This document shows, in pieces, positions 59,435-64,000 of a DNA stretch of 64,000 nucleotides. Numbering within the stretch: position 1 is the first letter of the stretch; every line of letters begins with the position of its first letter. Under the pieces are notes generated by a model that had not been told where the DNA came from, ran no database searches, and was given only the letters and a program-made list of their open reading frames with translations. Position numbers and translations under genes: made by a program. Origin of the DNA: Cerioporus squamosus (Eukaryota > Basidiomycota > Agaricomycetes > Polyporales > Polyporaceae); contig JABYQS010000007.1 of assembly GCA_022592435.1 (NCBI GenBank), positions 434,001 to 498,000 of the forward strand. The letters run 5' to 3'.

Positions 59435-62220
59435 TTATACTTTCGAATCGTTCACCTTCTCGCCCTCCATAGAAGGCTCGCCGTGGACAGTCGCGGCGTC
59501 ATCCCGCGACGCGGCCTCGCCCTTCTCGCTGACGGGCGCGATGGGCGCGTTGGCGGCGAGGTCAGCCTGACCCTGTGCCTCGGCCTCGCCCTTCTTCTGC
59601 TCGTCGTTCTCGGCCTTCCGCACGACGCGCTTCAGCGTGTAGCCACGGAGGAACAGGACTGCGCACATATGGCCATCAGCGGGAGTTGTGGACAGCTACG
59701 ATGCCGAAGGAGGACTCACCGCAAATGAAGCCCGCGCCCAAGATCGGGGTCATGACGAGCCAGATGGTGGCGATCGAGCGGGTGTACGCGTGCGTAAGTG
59801 CGACGCGCTCAGCGGCATCCTGACGAATGTGACAGTTTAGGCACAGGAGATATCGGGTAGACGGTGAACATCTGGAAGTAAGGAGATTGGACGTACAGTG
59901 AGCTTAGGGATCTGCCTCACGGCCTGCGTCAAAGCAGACGGCGAGGTGTCGATGTTAACGTTTGGGATGCTTGCCACACGTCTGCGTAGTTCCTATACGG
60001 TTCCTGTCAGACTGGTACTCTCAAACCGAGCACTACGCGCACTTACGCTGGAGATGATTGCTTGCCCGACCGAGATACCAACGGTTCCGCCGATCGACCG
60101 GATCAGCACGAATGCAGCGGTACTGGTTGCCATATCCTTCAGAGGCATGGCGGCTTGTAGACCAATGAGAGGAGTCTATCGGACGATATACCGAGGATGA
60201 GCGCGAAATGATTGCAGTCCAAGGAGAGCACGAACCTGGAACAAGCAACCGAGACCAAGGGCAGAGACGAAGGGATACAAGACTCTCTCCGCGCTAGAGG
60301 CCAACAGCGTCAGTAAGATAATACTATAGAGATAGCTCCGCAACCTACTTGTTCGAGTTGTCGTCCAACGTGATCATGAGTCCATAGCCGAGCGTCATGA
60401 CGGCCCATGCCACCCACATAACTGGCCGCCAACTACCAGTCCGGGAGATGATCTGACCAGAGAGGACGGACATAGCCGCGCCAACGAGAGAAAACGGCAG
60501 CATCCTGCATGCGAGGTCAGTTTCAAGCCCGTACACGACTCCCCGTCTGTGACCTACCGGACACCAGCATTAGTCGCAGAGGAACCAAGAACCTGGAAGT
60601 ACACCGGCAGATAATATGTGCCTGCGAAGAACCCGAGAGCATGCAGGAAGGTGGAGATCAAGATGAGCCCTGTGGTTCTGGTCTAGACAGACAGCCGAGA
60701 TAAGGTGCAGCACAACTCGCGGAGTAGAAGCTAGACTGACCTTGAAGAGACGCGGTGGAATGATGGGCGACCGCTTCGTGAACAGCTCATTCATTGATGC
60801 GGCGATCAAGCATGCAACGCCGATTGCGAGTGGAGCGATGGTTTGCGGTGTAGACCCTGCAAGCATGGACGCTCAGCTTTAAGGGCTGCGCGGTAAGTTG
60901 CGGCTAAGATGGATCACTTACAGCTTGTCTCACTGAAGTTGAACCCGAGTAGAATGAGGACGACGCCAGCGATGATCAAGAGCAGTCCCACGAAGTCGAA
61001 TTCGGCCACATGCTCTCTGAGCGTCCTCCCATGATGAGGGTTGAGGTTCAAGAAGAAGAACAGCAAAGCGAAGCCAACACCGCCCGTGGGCCTATGGGTG
61101 TGTCATCAGCAATCAACCTTCAAGGAATAGCGGCGGCTAACTTGCAGATTGATGAAGAAGCACCTGTGTTCATAAGACCAGGCAGTCAGACACAGGAGCG
61201 TCCTAACACCGGGACGTGAGAAGGCTTACCATCGCCAAGAAACATGGTCAGCAAAGACCTGCACATGTACGTCATGAGTATTAGGGAAAGGAAGGCGGAC
61301 GTCGAATGCTTACACCACCGAGGAGTGGTCCTATGACACTGCACGATGCAATCAGCGACGTTCCTTTGGACGGGCTGTATATAGCTCACCTGGCAATACC
61401 CCAAGTAGCACCAATGTACCCTCCAAACTTGCCACGACTAGGAGCGGATGATCAGCGTGTGCGCAGCAAGCTTTGGTCTGTTCACGCAGGGACACGTACT
61501 CTTGCAGGGAAACAATGTCGGAAATGGTGATCTGGACCAACTGGATAATACCGCCGCCGCCTATACCCTGGACGGCACGGGCGACGACCAGCCAAGTCAT
61601 GTTCTGAGCTGCGCCGCATAATGCGGAACCGAGCTGTGGTTCAGGTAAGCTTCGACGTAACCTTGCGCACGAGTTGGACCCACCAAGAAGATGCCGATAG
61701 ATACGAACAAGATGGGCTTGCGTCCTGTGTACTGTTAGCATGTAATCAACCATAGTCATGGAATGGGCGCACCGATGATGTCGGACAGTTTCCCATAGAT
61801 AGGAGACAGCGCTGAGGATGCGAGAAGATATGCACTAGAGGCGCGCTCAGGGAAGAAGAGGGACGGAGATCAGGGTGGCACATACCTTCCAACCCAGCTG
61901 TAGTCCTTGCCGCCTCCCAGTTTTGCGACAATGGTGGGCAGCGCGGTAGACACAATTGTCTGTGAAGCGAATGTGAGACGTTGGCACCAGGCCAAAAGCG
62001 AATGCGTCTGACGGTGGACGGTGGAACATACCTGGTCCAAGGCAGCCAGGAAGACACAGGCCATGAGACCGGTGAAGACGAGGGGCATGTTGTTCTTGGG
62101 GAGAACATGCTCTTCGTTGCTCTTCCAATGCGAGCCAGGCTTTGCCTTGTCGCCCTTCTCAATATCGGAGGGGGGACTGGGCGCGGGTGTGTCCGCAGGC
62201 GTTTGCTTTTCGGAGGACAT
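59435..62220 (-). CDS. MFS drug:H+ antiporter, 14-TM (DHA2) type
   Basis: This is a plasma- or vacuole-membrane exporter of the major facilitator superfamily. The ATG at 62220 gives a Pro/Ser/Lys-rich cytosolic start (MSSEKQTPADTPAPSPPSDI). TM1 carries the DHA2 signature (LVFTGLMACVFLAALDQTIV, STALPTIVAKLGG). Then come [120 protein letters not shown] and SPIIPPRLFKTRTTGLILIS. A TM12-13 region (IGLQAAMPLKDMATSTAAFV, LIRSIGGTVGISVGQAIISS) precedes the last span and a charged tail ending NDSKV. At least ten short introns are inferred. The substrate cannot be told from sequence. Confidence 0.93.
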
Positions 62221-62724
62221 CTCGATGTCGTGAAGAGGGATGTCGGGTATGTGAGAACACCAAAGGCGTGAATACGCTGAAGAGTGGTGTCAGGAGCCGC
62301 AGAGACAAAGCCTTTGAGTGCGACGAGGAGCAGGACGGGCGAAGGACGGCTGCGAGGCCATCTGGAGGAGGATGCTGGTAGATACTTATTTAGAGATGAG
62401 AACGCGCGTGACAAATCTGCCGTCGACGCCAGCCCTTGCCGAACCGTACACGCCAGTGGGCCGAGATGCCGTCCGTGCTCCGACCCCTGCGACTCGGATC
62501 GTCAGTGCTCAGGTGCTCTCAGGGCTTGTGCACCCACCGCGAAGTACCCACTGTCCGCGGGCGTCGCAGTCGGGTGGGTTGTGGTCGTCCGCAGTGGACG
62601 TGTGCTGCTCGTTCGGGGCAGCAAGCCTGCCAACACGCCAACTCCAACGAGATAGCCTTTACCAAGCCGCCGCTGTTGGACGCGCGCTACAGAGCCCGAG
62701 AGAACACCTGCATTGTGGGGCAAA
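62221..62724. other. MFS promoter region, no gene seen
   Basis: This is upstream of the transporter start. It has only short open frames on both strands and no motif of note before the repeats begin at 62725. Confidence 0.45.
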
Positions 62725-63229
62725 GGTCGCCGACCGGTCGGCGACCGGCGTCTATCAGCCGACCATTAATCTCTGGATAACTTGAAATAATGAGATAAAC
62801 TACTTATTTGATAACGGTACGCTGGATAAGTAATACCTGTCCTCGACATCGCCCTCGGCCGGTCATCCCTCCCTCGCCGGTCAACTCGGTCGCCAGTTAC
62901 TTACTATCGCAGTCGGTTGACAGGGCTTCATGCCGGTTGACTCTTGTTGCAGGTCCACTTAGCCGGCTGCAGAGCTTCGCGGCGGCAGGCTGGCCGGCAG
63001 GTGCAAGGCGGTCGACTGGCCGAGACAGTTGACGGTCATCCTAGCGTGCAGGTACGAGGGGGTCGTACTGGCCGAGACGATTAATACTTGATAATTATAC
63101 CAGTGCCTGAGGCATAAGTAAGTAACAGGAAGGTCTAAGTCTATGTATTCTGCCAGGGCCATAGCAGCCTGTGCAGCGCAATATTTTGACCACCGACCGG
63201 TGTGTCTGCCGCCAGCCGGCTGCTTTGGA

Positions 63230-63271
63230 GGTGACCGGTGACCGGTGACCGGTAACCGGTGACTGGTAACC
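63230..63271. repeat. 7 bp tandem repeat GGTGACC, six units
   Basis: The units are GGTGACC three times, then GGTAACC, GGTGACT and GGTAACC. The motif is part of the wider GACCGG-rich pattern of this end of the window. Confidence 0.85.
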
Positions 63272-63332
63272 GGCCGGGCGTGCAGAGATGGAGCTATGTA
63301 TGTGCAAGTGGGCGGGAGCGAGATACTTGGTA

Positions 63333-63611
63333 CAGTCATCCCCCGCCCACTGGGTCACCCCCGCCCACTGGGTCACTACCCGATATAGTAGCGGTCCGGC
63401 GCCTGATAACGTGGAGGCGCCCAGATTGCACATAAGAAGTGTACATAGCTGGAGTGGAACTTGTCAATGGTACTTATGTAAGTACAGGAAGACGAGGACG
63501 CGCGTCATGCGCGAACACGTCGGGCGCCTCCACGTTATCAGGCGCCGGACCGCTACTATATCGGGTAGTGACCCACTGGGCGGGGGTGACCCACTGGGCG
63601 GGGGATGACTG
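63333..63611. mobile_element. Tc1/mariner-type MITE with 90 bp terminal inverted repeats
   Basis: The left terminal repeat (63333-63422) and right repeat (63522-63611) are inverted copies over 90 bp with only two mismatches. They begin CAGTCATCCCCCGCCCACTG. TA flanks both ends (63331-63332 and 63612-63613), the target duplication of Tc1/mariner elements, whose termini often start CAGT. Each repeat contains a tandem 18 bp unit (CCCCCGCCCACTGGGTCA twice). The 99 bp core is non-coding, so the element is non-autonomous. The near-identity of its ends suggests recent activity or recent spread. Confidence 0.92.
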
Positions 63612-64000
63612 TAGGTATGAAAGGTCCTGTTCATGCATGCGCAGACTGAGTACTGAGAGTTGACCGGGCTGACCGGTTGGATGGTTACTGGGTGAGTAAG
63701 TACCGGTACCGGTCGACTCCGGTCTGTTCGAAGGGTGCGAGATAAGTTGGTACTAGTTAATATAAATATTGGCCCGGCTGGGTTAAATAGCCGCTGGCGG
63801 CAAAAATTGACTGTCAGATTTTAGTCGCCCGTCGCCGATCCTGAGACGCCGGTCGGCGACCATTAGCGCCGGCGAGGTCGGCGACCTGTGGCCCGTAATG
63901 CTAATGTTCTGGAGCCCGATGCACCGGAGAGATCCCCGCTGAGATCTGCAGCCCACGCGCGTCCACCTCGCCTCGGACTTCGAGTGGCTGCTCGTCGCAG

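Larger units (their letters stand above)
62725..63886. repeat. Candidate larger non-autonomous repeat bounded by GGTCGCCGACC arms
   Basis: A perfect 22 bp palindrome (two 11 bp arms, GGTCGCCGACC and its complement, 62725-62746) opens a non-coding block. Related inverted copies (GGTCGGCGACC) lie at 63851-63861 and 63876-63886, and CGACCGGCGTCT recurs in inverted orientation near both ends. AT-rich patches (ATTAATCTCTGGATAACTTG) alternate with GC-rich repeats. No clear target duplication was found, so the limits are provisional. The mariner-type MITE at 63333 would be nested inside. Confidence 0.4.

Overview
The window is nuclear DNA from a filamentous basidiomycete, most likely an Agaricomycete of the Polyporales type. 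The evidence is GC-rich DNA, densely packed genes split by many 50-60 nt introns with GTGCGT/GTAAGT donors, and several families typical of mushrooms (DUF7918, DUF6532, a 4CXXC_R1-type JmjC protein, F-box proteins). No tRNA, rRNA, CRISPR array or prokaryotic operon was seen. All gene models were spliced by hand, so outer limits are more reliable than individual exon ends.

Layout. 1-15 kb: a class II AP endonuclease (-), the OTU1 deubiquitinase (-), a metaxin/SAM37 protein (-) diverging from TFIID subunit TAF7 (+), a DUF7918 protein (-), and GPI-transamidase subunit GAA1 (-) diverging from the U1 snRNP protein LUC7 (+). 16-27.8 kb: an LRR-like protein (-) diverging from the sulfhydryl oxidase ERV1 (+), a second DUF7918 protein (+), an MGR3-like mitochondrial TPR protein (-) diverging from the TFIIH helicase RAD3/XPD (+), and an 80-residue cysteine-rich protein (-). 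27.8-31.6 kb is a long stretch without a recognisable gene. 31.6-39.5 kb: the mitochondrial i-AAA protease YME1 (-), a DUF726 hydrolase-like membrane protein (+) and a LEA2-like single-pass membrane protein (-). 39.8-44.3 kb is a repeat-rich patch with a MITE, GC-rich repeats, an F-box gene, a small spliced gene and a decayed DUF6532 copy. 44.4-62.2 kb: a ZIP3/HEI10-like RING protein (-), a large JmjC protein (+), casein kinase I (-), GID4 (-), a 2.5 kb gene-poor stretch and a 14-TM MFS drug transporter (-). The right end, 62.2-64 kb, is repetitive and carries a mariner-type MITE with 90 bp inverted repeats.

Functionally this is mostly core eukaryotic biology: DNA repair and transcription (AP endonuclease, XPD, TAF7), splicing (LUC7), ubiquitin and protein quality control (OTU1, GID4), and mitochondrial biogenesis and proteolysis (SAM37, ERV1, MGR3-like, YME1 within about 29 kb). 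I found no convincing new system. The best leads are a CGTCAC/GTGACGC motif shared by several bidirectional promoters of mitochondrial genes, two non-autonomous transposons, an orphan cysteine-rich protein, and a set of small frame disruptions in otherwise conserved genes that need read-level checking.
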